DNA of 55,548 bases, taken from Pleurotus ostreatus/Saccharomyces cerevisiae fusant (taxonomy: Eukaryota; Opisthokonta). The stretch is from the NCBI GenBank assembly GCA_024196135.1, contig JAMQCK010000130.1, positions 1 through 55,548 on the forward strand, in the 5' to 3' direction. The notes below the pieces were generated by a model. It did no database searches and had not been told where the DNA came from. It saw only the letters and a list, made by a program, of their open reading frames with translations. Of this stretch, positions 42,504 to 53,503 are shown piece by piece; position 1 is the stretch's first letter, and every line of letters begins with the position of its first letter. The translations under genes were made by a program, and so were the position numbers.

Positions 42504-44298
42504 CTACGGCTGCCTCCCGCCCTGAGCTGCCTTCGATCTCGCATGCTCCCTCTTGATCGCCCACTCCACCGCCTCCGCGACGTCCTCCGCAATATGCGTC
42601 GGGCGGTGCCGCGGCGGGCCCTCCTCTGGGTCGTACACGCCCGTATGGACGAGGACGGAGTTCCAGTTTGCACCGTTGGCGCCGGCGATGTCTGGGGTCC
42701 TACCGTCAGTCACAGAACGTGCCAGATCAGAACAGGACCACGAGGGAGATGCAAGGGGTTCTTGAGGTGACAGGAATATACGTACCAGATTCGGGGTTAT
42801 CTGCAAGAGAGCGTAGATATGAGCCCCACCCTGTAGAGACATACGTGTGCAAGCTTACCACCAATCATATACACCGGCGGCAGCGCGCTGCGCACGCCAT
42901 AAAGCCTCTCGAGCCGGTCGACCAGGACTTTCTCGGCAAACTTGTACGTCGCCTCCGTCGGTTTGCCATATTGGACGTAGGGGTAATGTTGGCCGGTCAG
43001 GGACTGCGCAAGACAGTCAGTATCGGAAGAGACCAGTCGCATGGCGCATCGTGGCAGGTGCACCGTTCCACAAGCGCCGCCAGAGGTGTCAAGCCTCTAC
43101 ACACCTTGTACACCGCCTGGAACGCCTCCCTGAAGGCCCCCTGCCCAATCCTTGGTCTCGCAAAATCGCTCTTCCATATCAGGTCCGGATTGCAGAAGAC
43201 GATCTCGATGGGGTTCTCTACTTGCTGCTTCGGGGAGAGGTGCGGGCCCCCGATGACGCCGCCGGATTGGACGATGTCGAGGAGGATTTGGACTGTGTGC
43301 CGCGAATGATCAACCCAAAGAACCGGGGAGTAAAAAGCAAGAAGCCTTACTGTCTAACGCCCAATTCCTCGGGTCGTGGAATAAAAAGACGGCGTGGATG
43401 GGTATTTGCGAGAAGTCAAGGCCTTTCTGAGGTGTTGTCGGCGCGTTCAACTGTGAATATATCAGAAGAATTGAAAGCTTACCCTCGCCGCCGCGCGCTC
43501 AAAGTCAGTCTGGTCGTGGAAGTTCCATACGGCGTGATTCCAGTTGTGCACGTCGAGGGTGGTGTAGACGTGTTTGTAGCCGTATCTAGAGGACGTTAGC
43601 GGTCAATAAAACGACAGTGATGGCGACTATGAGGTGCACAGCAGCGAGAGATACTTACTCCTCTGCAACCTCGCGACACTCATTGCCCTTGCCACCGAGA
43701 ACCAGAATGGGTTTGTCGGCATACTGTGAAGCCTTGGTCTTGAGGATAGTGTGTGCTTGGAGGATTTGCTGGTCGTCAATCTGAGTAGAGCGTGTCAGCT
43801 TTAAAAAGGCCCACGAATTTAGGGAGAGTACATTACCGTTGTACCAAGTTGCTTCGTCAGTTTCTTAGCCCGGATGGACTCGGAGACGCCACCACCGTTA
43901 GTGAGCTGAAGGGCAAGTCAATCCAAAGCCAGAAGGGCCGATAGAGAGTGCCTACAAGAAGGTAGGGTATCCGACTACAAGAGAGTCATGGTGAGGATCC
44001 AGTGAGCCTTTCGTGCGCAATATAGAAGACTTACGAGCCGAAAGGGTTATTTCCCTCGAGCATGGCAACAGCCTTCGAGGCAGCAGGGATGACATTCGGA
44101 CCATGTACGAAGACACCATCCTATCGTCAAATTAGTCAGGTAAGGTACATCATCCACTTATACTCAGGCCTACTATGTCAAAAACGAACGCCAAGGGCGG
44201 AGGAGACGCTATATTCGAAGCAGGAAATGCGAAGGTCAGTCTGCGCACGAAATTACTGCGATAGTGACATGTACACACCTTTCGATATGTAGCGGCAT
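42504..44298 (-). CDS. HAD hydrolase, CECR5/HDHD5 type, probably mitochondrial
   Basis: Class IIA HAD-superfamily phosphatase-like protein. The start ATG at 44298 (MPLHIER) is spliced in phase 2 to LTFAFPASNIASPPPLAFVF, then across an intron DI|DGVFVHGPNVIPAAS completes the catalytic DxDG motif. Next come AVAMLEGNNPFG, YPTFLLTNGGGVSESIRAKK, ILVLGGKGNECREVAEEYGY, PIHAVFLFHDPRNWALDIQ, ILLDIVQSGGVIGGP, PYVQYGKPTEATYKFAEKVL and MIGDNPESDIAGANGA (motif IV GDNxxSD). These occur in the order known for the CECR5 subfamily. At least eight introns. About 430 residues. The N-terminus is short but could still be a mitochondrial leader. Substrate unknown. It is divergent from the O-fucosyltransferase-like gene over 348 bases. 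Confidence 0.9.
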
Positions 44299-44646
44299 TG
44301 ATTCACCACCGCGGGGGTAGTGAGCCGTACACGAGGGGCACGACAAGCTGCCCTGCGGATTCCGAACATCACGCGGCTGTCACGGAAAAGAACAAGGGTG
44401 CTCCTGTTTGGCCATGTTGACGAACGACGGAGGCTTTCGGGCCGGCTTCATCAACGGTCAATTGAATTCACGCGAATTTCATTTTCTTTTGTTCTCCTTG
44501 CGCCACGTCTTATACCCCGAGGCTTGCTCAAGCACAAGCTCTTCTTGCTCTTGACGGTCAACTGTCTCTAGGAGGTCGATGATAGCCAGGTATACCTCGC
44601 GCCCGCTTCCCTTCTGAGATGCACTAACATCGAAGTTCAGGCGAAC
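44299..44646. promoter_or_regulatory. Divergent promoter region
   Basis: 348 bases between the start of the HAD hydrolase (minus) and the O-fucosyltransferase-like gene (plus). No clear TATA box or gene was seen. Confidence 0.4.
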
Positions 44647-46221
44647 ATGATACCCTCACGGCTGCTCACATCAAGATTGCCTCAGTCGTCGCCCTCCGTG
44701 GCGCTGGAAAAGGGCGCATACCGCATGCGAAGTCCTACGAACCTCACTCGACCTCGCGCACAATCCGCACCTACTCGCCCACCCCACATGCGGCGAGATC
44801 GCGACACCGACCGCAAGAACGCCTACCTCGCCATCCTCATCGTGCTCCTCGCTATCGCCTGCCTCGGCTCCTTCGGCGCCGCCTACTACCTCTTCTCGAC
44901 AAGGTGGGCAGCACCCCCACCCCGCTCTCCCTCCGCCCTCGCACCTGCTGACGCCGCCACCCAAGTCATCGCATACACCACCCCAAGCCCGCTCACCCGT
45001 GAGCCCGGCGAGAAGTACCTATCGTACCTACCGCATAGTGGCTTCCACAATCAACGCATTGCTTTCGAGAACGCGCTCGTGCTCGCCCGACTGCTCAACC
45101 GCACGCTGCTCGCGCCGCCCGCGCGCCTGGGGACGCCGCTGCGCTACGTCAAGTACGCCAATCTCGTGCGCCATCTGGCGCTGTCGGATAAGGAGGGGCT
45201 GCGACATTGCGCCATCGTGCCCGAGAGCATACCGATCCCGCTGGAATGCACCGGCTACGACACGTATACGCTGGTACCCTGGGACTGGCTCGTCGACCTC
45301 CGGGGGACCTCGCAGAAGCAGAAGATCATCTACCGCTGGAACATGTCCGAGTACTATGTCCCCGAAGCCCTCGACCTCGCGCCCTCGGACATCCTCCCGC
45401 TCCACGAGAACGACGTCTATCAGTACCGCTTCGTCGACACCCTCACCAACATCTCGCCTTCGAATAGCAAGTTCGCCGAAAACCTCTACATCACCGACCT
45501 CGCTCGAGCGCCGGAAACCCTTCTCGAACTGGGAACTCTCTTCGGCTCCTCGCGCATTCGCCTTCGTGATCCCGCCAACCTGCGACTCCGCCGCGATATC
45601 CGCGCCAGCATGCCCTTCGCCAGCCCCGAGCTCCTGCGCACCGTCCGTGCTATCATCCGCCGCCTCGGCCGGGACTTCGTGGGCGTGCACGTCCGGCTGA
45701 GCGACGGCATCTTCAAGGAGAAGCGCGCAACGCTCGCCCGCGACATCTGGCGCGACCTCGTCTACAACGTCAGCAGCTCTCTGGACGACACGACCTTCGC
45801 GCAACTCGAGAACATCGCCTGGTCGCCTACCCACGCCACACGTACTGGCAACCCAGCCTTTCGTCGCTCACCCTGTCGTCGCTGGCCCCATACAAAGGAC
45901 CTGCGCAAGTACAACGTACCCGTCTTCCTCTCCACCGACATCCCTGACCCAGAAAACGACCCTGATCTTGCGGGCTTCTTCCGCACGTTTCCTTGCACGC
46001 ACCTGCTAGGCGACTATGACGAGGATTTGGCAGGACTCAGGCGGCTCAAAAACGGCTACGATGGACTGGCGATGGAGCCTTTCCTGCTGCCATTCCTGGA
46101 TGCAATGATTGTCGGGCAGGCAAAGGTGGCGGTCGGCACGGAGGGGAGCACGTTCAGCAGGTTCATCCTGGACGTGTTATGGCGAGTGAGCCATGGGCTG
46201 GAGATCGAGCAGAGGGGATGA
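44647..46221 (+). CDS. GDP-fucose protein O-fucosyltransferase-like protein, 524 aa
   Basis: A single uninterrupted frame, rare in this window. A short cytosolic N-terminus ending RRDRDTDRKNAY is followed by one helix (LAILIVLLAIACLGSFGAAY), so a type II Golgi-style protein. The lumenal domain opens YLSYLPHSGFHNQRIAFENA, typical of the fungal O-fucosyltransferase-like family. It continues LLNRTLLAPPARLGTPLRYV, VPWDWLVDLRG and FVGVHVRLSDG (the HxRxxD-type donor-binding motif), then VPVFLSTDIPDPEND and AVGTEGSTFSRFILDVLW (the acceptor-end S-T-F-S motif). Known members transfer fucose from GDP-fucose to Ser/Thr; the substrate in fungi is not established. Some Ser codon usage and high GC (about 64% in the domain) give long antisense frames, which I ignore. 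Confidence 0.87.
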   Translation: MIPSRLLTSRLPQSSPSVALEKGAYRMRSPTNLTRPRAQSAPTRPPHMRRDRDTDRKNAYLAILIVLLAIACLGSFGAAYYLFSTRWAAPPPRSPSALAPADAATQVIAYTTPSPLTREPGEKYLSYLPHSGFHNQRIAFENALVLARLLNRTLLAPPARLGTPLRYVKYANLVRHLALSDKEGLRHCAIVPESIPIPLECTGYDTYTLVPWDWLVDLRGTSQKQKIIYRWNMSEYYVPEALDLAPSDILPLHENDVYQYRFVDTLTNISPSNSKFAENLYITDLARAPETLLELGTLFGSSRIRLRDPANLRLRRDIRASMPFASPELLRTVRAIIRRLGRDFVGVHVRLSDGIFKEKRATLARDIWRDLVYNVSSSLDDTTFAQLENIAWSPTHATRTGNPAFRRSPCRRWPHTKDLRKYNVPVFLSTDIPDPENDPDLAGFFRTFPCTHLLGDYDEDLAGLRRLKNGYDGLAMEPFLLPFLDAMIVGQAKVAVGTEGSTFSRFILDVLWRVSHGLEIEQRG

Positions 46222-46347
46222 GCCAAATGATGGAGATCGAGCAAAGAGGGTGAGCATATACGGATATTGTACTGATACAAGAGAAGGGACCTTAGGTATA
46301 ATAGTGTACATTTACGACGACGTAGATTTCGAGGTCAAAGCGAGTAA

Positions 46348-48952
46348 TTATACGGCGCGCTTGACGCGCAGCGGCATCCCATCCTTCGGTTCTGTGGTAT
46401 CTTCAGCAAATGTCCGAGGCTACACATGAAGTGGACTCACTCATCGTCACCGCCGCCGTCGGCTGCGGCACCTGCCCCTCGTACGCGGGCTCGAATTCGA
46501 ATTGGGCGACGAGGGCTCTGGATGGAGTGATCAGTACACAAACCAGACTCAACGCTGCATCCGTCCGTGGCAGTAGCTAGGGTGCCGTGCAGCGACAGTA
46601 CTCACGCCAAAATCGCCTTCATCTCGATAATCGCCATCGTCTTCCCGATGCAGGCGTGCGGGCCGGCGATGAAGGACTGGAAGTGCGCGCTCTTGGACGG
46701 GTCGAGCCAGCGCGTGGGGCGGAACTCTTCCGCGTCGGGCCCCCAGAAGGAGCGCATGGTGTTGACGACGCGGATCTGGGAAAGGGAGTGAGTGAGTACG
46801 AACATGTGCGAGAGAAGTCAATGGAGATGGATCACGAGGAACCGGTGGGTGAAGGGGTGAGGGTAATTTGATAGAGGAGCTAACGCACCGGCACGTAGAA
46901 TATCGTCCCCTTTGGCACGAGCACGCCGTCGATGTACTCCGTCTTCGCTGCCTTGCGGAAGGTCATGGGTACGGGTGGCATGAGGCGGAGGCTCTCCATG
47001 CTGTCCGGGTTGTTAGTATGTACTGTACAACATGAATGAAGGGAGAGTGGCACGACGAGAGAGGGCAAGAGAGCGTTGTTCACTCACACCACACACTCCA
47101 AAAACTTCAAATCCTTTAACGTGCGATAGTCCGGGTGCGGGCTCGTATCGTAGACTGGCTTGAGCTCGTCGCGAAGGCGGCGCTGGCTTTCAGGGTCATT
47201 GGCGAGGAGCCAGAGGGTCTGAGGAGTATTATCAGCACATGCACTACCCGACAATAAGATCACTTTGCTCACCCAAGCCAACCCAGAAGCTGTCGTCTCA
47301 TGCCCAGCACCGAGGAAGGTGAGGACCTGATCCATCATCTCCCCATCGCTCATCGCGTAGCCGACTCTCTTCCCCTCACTCGCCTTCTCCTCAGCCATCC
47401 TCGCCCGCACTAGGATACTCATAATATCCTTCTTCGTCTCAAAGTCGCCCGGTGCCGAGTGCGCTTCTTTCATCTTCTCCTCGAGGATACCGGCGGAGAC
47501 GCGCTTGATGCGGTGCATGGATTCGAGGAGGGTGCGGGTTTGGGCTAAGGGTAAGCGCGAGTCGGTAGGGTTCGAAAAAGTGTAAGAAGTAGTCAGTAAC
47601 ATGATCAGCCTGGCGTGCAAGACTCGACTCACGCTGCACAAACCGCCCCAACACCTCCCGCCACCGATACGCCAGGTCCGACTGCAAGAACGTCGCCGCG
47701 CCGGGGATGCTCACGAGCGCGATGAACCGCGCGAGCATGCGACCGTCCTGCATGTTTACGAGCTCCTCGTACGCCTCCGCGAGCTCGTTGTGCGGGTTGT
47801 GCAGGGAGTCGGTGCGGTAGCCGAAGGCGGTCTCGCAGATGATGTCGAGGGTGACTTTGCTCACTGGGGAGGGGTGTTAGTGGGATTATGGAGAACATTG
47901 AGGGGGCAATAAAATGGACGAAGGGGATGGGCGATAAAGAATGGGCACTCACTCCATTCATACATATGGATTACGGGCGCCTTTGCCTCCGACTTATCTG
48001 CGTCGACCTGGGCGCCGATGATCTCTAGGAGACTATCGACGTCCTCGTGTCAGCCTCACCGTGTCCATCTGTTTCTGGGCGTTGTACTCACCCATCAATG
48101 GCCTCGTAGTACATGTCCGTCTCTACGGAGAGGTGAATATGAGGGTCTATATTAAGACAGACCACTGACGAGCAGCCAAATTCGGCAGAGAGAAAGCCGG
48201 ATTCATCGCTTTCCTCATAAGCTTGTGCTCTTGTCCTTCGACAGTCAAGAGACCATTGCCTGCCACAATCCCAAGGACGTTGCGCATGAAGTCAGGCTGA
48301 AGAATACACATGTCAACGTCATGCACTCCGATGCAAAATCCCGGAAGATGAAGCTCAGAGCTCACTCACTCACCCTCGGATGGTCCACCGATTCCTGCAG
48401 GATCTTATGCAGCGCCTCATGCGACGTGAATATCAGGCGCTCAATGCCCATCGGGCCCACCGCGCGCACGATGGGCCCGTACTGTTTCACCCACTCGCGC
48501 TGCAGGACGCCGGCCTCGCTTCGGATGATAGCGGGGAAGTGGCCGGCGAGGAGGGACCATAGCTTGCGGGCAAGCCAGCTGCGGGACTCAGACTGACTGG
48601 ATTGAATAGTGCTGGGGAGACCGTCGCTTCCGAGGGGAGGGCCGGGGATCTTGCGGATGGGGGAGAGAAGATAAGGGTAAATGATGAGCTGGTGTAGGAT
48701 GCGATAGGTGAGGAAGACTGGTGAGTGACGGTCAGAAAGCTGGCTGGGTTCAGACAGAGAGTACACTCACGCGAAGCCCCTACGACGACGTATGTGCACA
48801 TCCCGAAGTCGGGAAGGGTTACCGTCAGCGGTCGCTCGCCCGCAATAATCATCGCGCAGTGCTCGTAAATTGCCCGATAATGAAGAGATGGTGGGGTAAA
48901 GAGACAAGATGTGGGGAAGCAGCAAGCCCATCAACATCGCAATTGCCTTCAT
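46348..48952 (-). CDS. Cytochrome P450 monooxygenase
   Basis: Haem-thiolate monooxygenase of the ER membrane; needs a P450 reductase. The start ATG at 48952 gives a hydrophobic anchor (MKAIAMLMGLLLPHILSLYP). Order of motifs: a Pro-rich hinge after the anchor (RKIPGPPL), the B/C region LQREWVKQYGPIVRAVGPMG, the HKLMRKAMNPAFS helix, KVTLDIICETAFGYRTDSLH, I-helix FLGAGHETTASGLAW, K-helix ESLRLMPPVP (ExxR), PERF-region FRPTRWLD, and the haem loop FIAGPHACIGK (FxxGxxxCxG with the ligand Cys). After a last intron (GTGAGT to CCACAG) it ends KPKDGMPLRVKRAV, the usual C-terminal block. About twelve introns. About 560 residues. Substrate unknown. It shares a 277-base promoter with peptidyl-tRNA hydrolase. 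Confidence 0.93.
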
Positions 48953-49229
48953 GTGATTGAGCGTCGCCGCGCGTCAGCTGAACGTTGGAGTCCCACAGTT
49001 GTCAATATCAAGATATGTTATTCGCTGTCCCCAAGTCTTCGCTCCGAGTTCCAGCGGAAACATATCGCATGTCGGACGAGGGCGAGGACAGAAGGGAAGA
49101 TGGCGCGCCACGCCGAGAACTCGCGCTGTCACGGTGTGACCGATCGTGTCGTGCGGCGGGCCGTCGCGTGCCGATCGACCTGCTCTTGACCGCGTCGACC
49201 GCGGCTCTTTTGGAAGCAGTTGGACCAGG

Positions 49230-49903
49230 ATGGCACTCGCAAAACCGACGCAGCTGTTCATTGCAGGGCTGGGCAACATGACGCACCCAGCGACAAGACA
49301 TAGGTGCGCTGCATCCTTGTCCGAAAGCACGCATGAGCTCACGCTGTACTTCCTAGCGTTGGTCAAATCATTGTAGACGGACTTGCTGCGAGACTAGGCA
49401 TCCGAATTGAGAGTTGCAGAAATGGCTTTGTGGGTACCGGGAGAATGAGTCTCGGTGACAATACGGGAATGATCACCCTTTACAAGACCAGTACGTTGCT
49501 TGTAAGCCAGCCGAGCCTGCCCCTGTTGAGACGTATGCCATCAGAGTTTCCCATGAACCTGTCCGGCCCTCCCATCGTGGCGAAAATGCAAGAACTCAAC
49601 ATGCGGGACCCGGAGCGCTTGATTGTCATTCAAGATTCCCTGGACCATGAACCTTTGAGCCTTTCGGTCAAGAAGGGCGGGTCTGCAAACGGTCATAACG
49701 GCGTGAAGAGCACTATAGCTGCACTGGGAGGGAAGAGCAATTTCTGGCGGTTGCGTGCAGGCATCGGACGCTCCGGAGGCGACATTCCAAACTATGTTCT
49801 TGGTCGTCTGTCTAATCATGAGCGTACATACTGGCGAGAAGAGGGTATCGACGAGGTCATAGCAGCAATTGAGAGGATAGCAGAGAAGATGGGTACACGG
49901 TAG
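49230..49903 (+). CDS. PTH1: Peptidyl-tRNA hydrolase
   Basis: Releases peptides from peptidyl-tRNA that drops off ribosomes, recycling tRNA; in fungi usually mitochondrial. The ATG at 49230 gives MALAKPTQLFIAGLGNMTHP, then a phase-2 intron inside the R codon of ATRH|SVGQIIVDG, restoring TRHSVG with the catalytic His. A second intron near 49491 (GTACGT to CATCAG, phase 1) leads to FPMNLSGPPIVAKM (Asn of the active site), IVIQDSLDHEPLSLSV (catalytic Asp), NGHNGVKS (tRNA-binding Asn) and WRLRAGIGR. About 190 residues, full-length. The short N-terminal leader gives no strong targeting signal. Confidence 0.92.
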
Positions 49904-50314
49904 TCTCACAGCTCTTTCCTCATTGACCGAGTCCTTTCCCTGAGTCCTTCCCGTTGAACTTTCCAAAGTCCATAAAACCCCGGGCCGCCTCCCGGAGGTA
50001 TTCGCGAAGCGCGGTCGCCATGACGATTTCGAACAGCGGCGCGTCCCGCATCCTCGGTCCGCCGCCGGTAGTCATCAGCGCTGCAGCCTGACGACCTTTC
50101 CTTCCTTCGTACCACCACCACCTCTCGCAGGCAAGACCTCTGGCAGGTCCCTCACCCTCTTTCCTTCGTTCTTCAACCGTCCCTTGGACCCTTTTGTTTA
50201 GCCCACCCACACCACTATCCGCAAGCTTGCTTTACTTGTCTCCCGACGCTCCCGTCATTTTCCAGCAGTCCGCATCCAGCCACTCGACCCACAATTCACT
50301 CAATTACTGACAAG
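49904..50314. other. Spacer and VTS1 leader region
   Basis: About 410 bases between the PTH1 stop and the VTS1 start. The stretch 50130-50300 is pyrimidine-rich (for example 'ccctcaccctctttccttcg'), as often seen in fungal promoters just before transcription starts. No gene recognised. Confidence 0.4.
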
Positions 50315-51887
50315 ATGCTGAACGTTCACTCTGCGACTACTCCGCGTCTCGCTGCTTTCAGCCCGCTGCCTTCTCCCCGGATGCCTACGCCTCAGACGGC
50401 CAGTTTCTTCCCTCGCTCCCCCATGCCTGGCATGAGGGGTCAGGAAGGTCAGTGTATCGCCACACTATAGTCCATTGGGTACTGACCTTTGCAAAAGAGG
50501 TTCTTGACCGCTGGATGGAAGGCTTCCAGCAGCATGAACAGACCCTTGTGCGTGGACGCCTGTTTCGTGTTGCGATACTGCCTGCTGATGTTACTTCCCA
50601 GGCTGCGATGGCTCAGGCCACCCTGGACCAAAGCTTCAAGGACGAGCTTGCGACCATTGAACAATGTATGTTTCCCTGCCTGTGTCTGTCCTTCGGTGGC
50701 TCACATCTCGTAGGGTTCACTGTGCTTTCCGAGTCCGAGCGCACGGCGACTGCCTACACGCTCCTCCAGCACTCCAACCTATCGCAGCTCCACTTCTTCG
50801 CGTCTGTTACGCAGCAGATGATTCGCGCCATTGAGGGCCAGTGCATGTCGCGTACGTGCCACATGCTTGCGCTCATGGGCTACATTTGACCCTTCGTACA
50901 GCTGCTTTCCCTGACCGCAGCCGCAAGCAGCGTAACAACGACTCGCTGCGCCCTCCCCGTCTCCAGATGCCTGCTTCCTCTCCCTCGTCTCCGCGTTCTT
51001 CCCCGCGCGTGGACTCCTACAACACCCCCTCCACCGCTGTCGACAACAACCCGGGCCTGCCCCTCAAGAGCAGCAAGGCCCTCGACTTCCCCGACCTCCC
51101 GGACACGCCTCAGGAGCTCATGATCCCCGGCCGCGCCCCAGACATGGGCTCCTGGGCGAACCTCGTCCCGACGCCCCAGTTCAACATGTTCCCCAAGGCG
51201 CCGGAGAAGCCCACTCTCCCGACCTCCCCCTTCGGCGTGCTCAATCAGTTCAACCTGAACACGCCGAACCCGGCGGAGACGCAGACGCAGATGCTCGCGC
51301 TGCAGCTCATGATGAACGGGCTGATGAAGAACGGGCAGGCGGTCGATGCGAACGTGCAGCCCGCCGTGCCCGCGATGTCTGAGCCGCCCAAGCGCGCGCA
51401 GCGCGCCTCCGTCTCCTCGGCGTCCAGCAACACCAACAACCAGAACAACTGGCGCGCCGGCGGGGCGCAGAGCGGCGGCGGGCGCTACGGGAACCGCGGC
51501 ACGCGCGGCTCCGGGCGTACCTCGGGTGCCCGCGGCGGCGCAGGCGCGAACGGCGCGACGCCGCTCACCGAGGAGGGCTTCGATCCGCGCATGCTCACCG
51601 ACATCCCGGGCTGGCTCAAGAGCCTGCGCCTGCACAAGTACACCGCGTGCTTTGCGCACATGCCGTGGCAGGAGATGGTCATGCTCACCGAGGAGCAGCT
51701 CGAGGCGAAGGGCGTCACCGCGCTCGGCGCGCGCCGCCGCATGATGAAGATGTTCGAGGTCGCGCGGAAGAAGATGGGCATGGAGGAGGGCGGTTCTGGC
51801 AGTGAGGGTGAGGTGGAGCCGTCGATGGACGTGTCGTCGTCGAAGACGCCGTCGCCTGCGGCGCCTACTGTTGCTCTTCGTGCGTGA
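50315..51887 (+). CDS. VTS1: Vts1, SAM-domain RNA-binding post-transcriptional regulator
   Basis: Fungal Smaug homologue; binds stem-loops in mRNA and recruits the deadenylation machinery. The ATG at 50315 gives MLNVHSATTPRLAAFSPLPS. After introns at about 50449 and 50553 come EVLDRWMEGFQQHEQTL, AMAQATLDQSFKDELATIEQ, FTVLSESERTATAYTLLQHS and HFFASVTQQMIRAIE, the conserved N-terminal helical domain. A last intron leads to a long exon (about 50918-51887). It has a disordered Ser/Pro region, a Gly/Arg-rich stretch (GGRYGNRGTRGSGRTSGARG), then the SAM domain (TDIPGWLKSLRLHKYTACFA, PWQEMVMLTEEQLEAKGVTA, LGARRRMMKMFEVARK), ending before a short acidic tail. The basic RNA-loop contacts (GARRRMMK) are present. 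About 430 residues. Confidence 0.92.
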
Positions 51888-53503
51888 ACGAGCTCGGGAT
51901 TACTGTAACTACTGCCAAGCTTTGTGGACTACTTTTGGCGTTGTACGCCGACTTCAATCCCTTTTATCGATGCAAATATAGGATGGTACCACATATTGCT
52001 TCGTGCAGGCTTGTGAACTCTGCGAGCTTCCGCGAAGAGCAGCTGAGGGTACAACGTTCAACAATACCCAAGTATTCGTGCATTGACAGAAACGTTGTTA
52101 TATGGAAAGCCGTGCCAATCGCAGACTTGGGGGCTGGGTGAACATCTAGAGACGAATCCTCGGCGCCCTCTCCCACGAAATTTGGTCCGACAGCGCTCGT
52201 ATGACGCGGCTACTTGATCATGACCTTGGGTTTTCTGACTTTCTGCACAAGCCATTATACATCGAGAAGCGTGCAACGTCGACGTCAAAGAGATGTGGAT
52301 GCTCGCGCTCTCGATCTTGAGGATAAATCATGTATCATTTCAAAGGGCTAGCACCAATGGAAAGATACGGAACCTCTGGCGGGCTAAGCCGAACTTTGGA
52401 CGCGAACAATAGATAAACAAAGCAAAGCCCACAAGTCACATTTCCCCGCAAGGGAGAAATGGTAGATTGTGAGTGTGCGGTGGGCCCCAGACGTAGCGCG
52501 ATCCGACCCTAGGGGCGGACCGGCTACGGCCTGCGATCTCCTCCGCGCGCGCCACATGCAGAACACCGAACACCGACGGCAGGGACCGCCTGCCAAGCAC
52601 GCTGTGCGCCCAAAGCGACCCCAGACGACGAAGGCGCGAGCTCCTCTGGGTCAATGTCCTTCAAGCCCGTCCGTGGGGACCGTAGGCAGTGGCAGCTATT
52701 GTGGCGCAAACAGAAAAAAGAAAGAAAAGGAAGGAAACCAAAGCCAGACAAAGACGAGCAGAAGAAGAAAGAGACAGAAGCACAGAAAGACGAATCAGTC
52801 AAGAGAGAAAGCATAGAGCAAAAATAGGCAGAGACGAAGGCGACACAAGCGAAGGGGACTCGGAGATGGATGAGGAAACGCACCAAGAACACCCGCTGGC
52901 GGCAATGGCGAGTCCTGAGGATAGTTGGAGATTAGCGATATGGACAAAGAGGGCAAGAGCCTCAGCAGCGAGGGAAAGAACTCACCAAGGCGAAAGAAGC
53001 GAGGAGAGAAAGGGAGGGAATGAAATGAGGAAACGTCGGACGTTAGACCCGCACTATAAGTATCGGGGGCAAAGGTCTCACAGCCACTTTCCCACGTATC
53101 GCCACCTGGCCTTTATCAGCAAACATTGTGCCCGCGACCACAGGCGTAGGAACACGAAGCGCTGCCTTATTCAATGGTCTTCCGGGTCGCCCGAGCTCGT
53201 ATTTGAACGCGGGACAGAAGAGCGCGTGGAGTGACGTGTGATGTCAGTGATTGCGGGTGATGTGATACTGGAAAGTGCCGTCAACGGTCAACGTGGTTCG
53301 GCAACTGCCGATGAAGTCGGTCCGAGCTCTCCGCACCGTCGGCAGCGTCGCGGCGCCGGGGCGTTGAGGACGACAAAGAGGGTGCGTGCCTTTCATTTTT
53401 CAGCGAGCTTACTATACTTTACATGTGTTTACGATGACCGTACAAATGCCTACAGTGCTTCGACACATTGACTGCAAAAGCAGTATTGCAGACAAGCCAC
53501 AGC
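51888..53503. repeat. Intergenic region with repeat copy C and a long purine tract
   Basis: 51888-52440 shows nothing recognisable. 52700-53035 is strongly A/G-rich on plus and contains part of a 181-codon charged frame (52689-53234) without a family match. 53050-53270 matches 20530-20770 in several short blocks (for example 'cacagccactttcccac', 'tcagtgattgcgggtgatg' against 'tcattgattgcggtctgatg'). This is the third, partial copy of the dispersed repeat, again beside a purine tract. Confidence 0.45.

Noticed and set aside
44671..44964. Minus-strand frame in the O-fucosyltransferase-like N-terminus
   Set aside because: Antisense shadow; the plus strand encodes a clear type II membrane anchor here.
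45028..45834. 268-codon open frame antisense to the O-fucosyltransferase-like gene
   Set aside because: It is a shadow of a high-GC coding exon; its product has no motif and the sense strand is clearly coding.
50880..51659. 259-codon open frame antisense to VTS1
   Set aside because: Arg/Ala/Gly-rich shadow of the GC-rich sense exon that encodes the disordered region and SAM domain.
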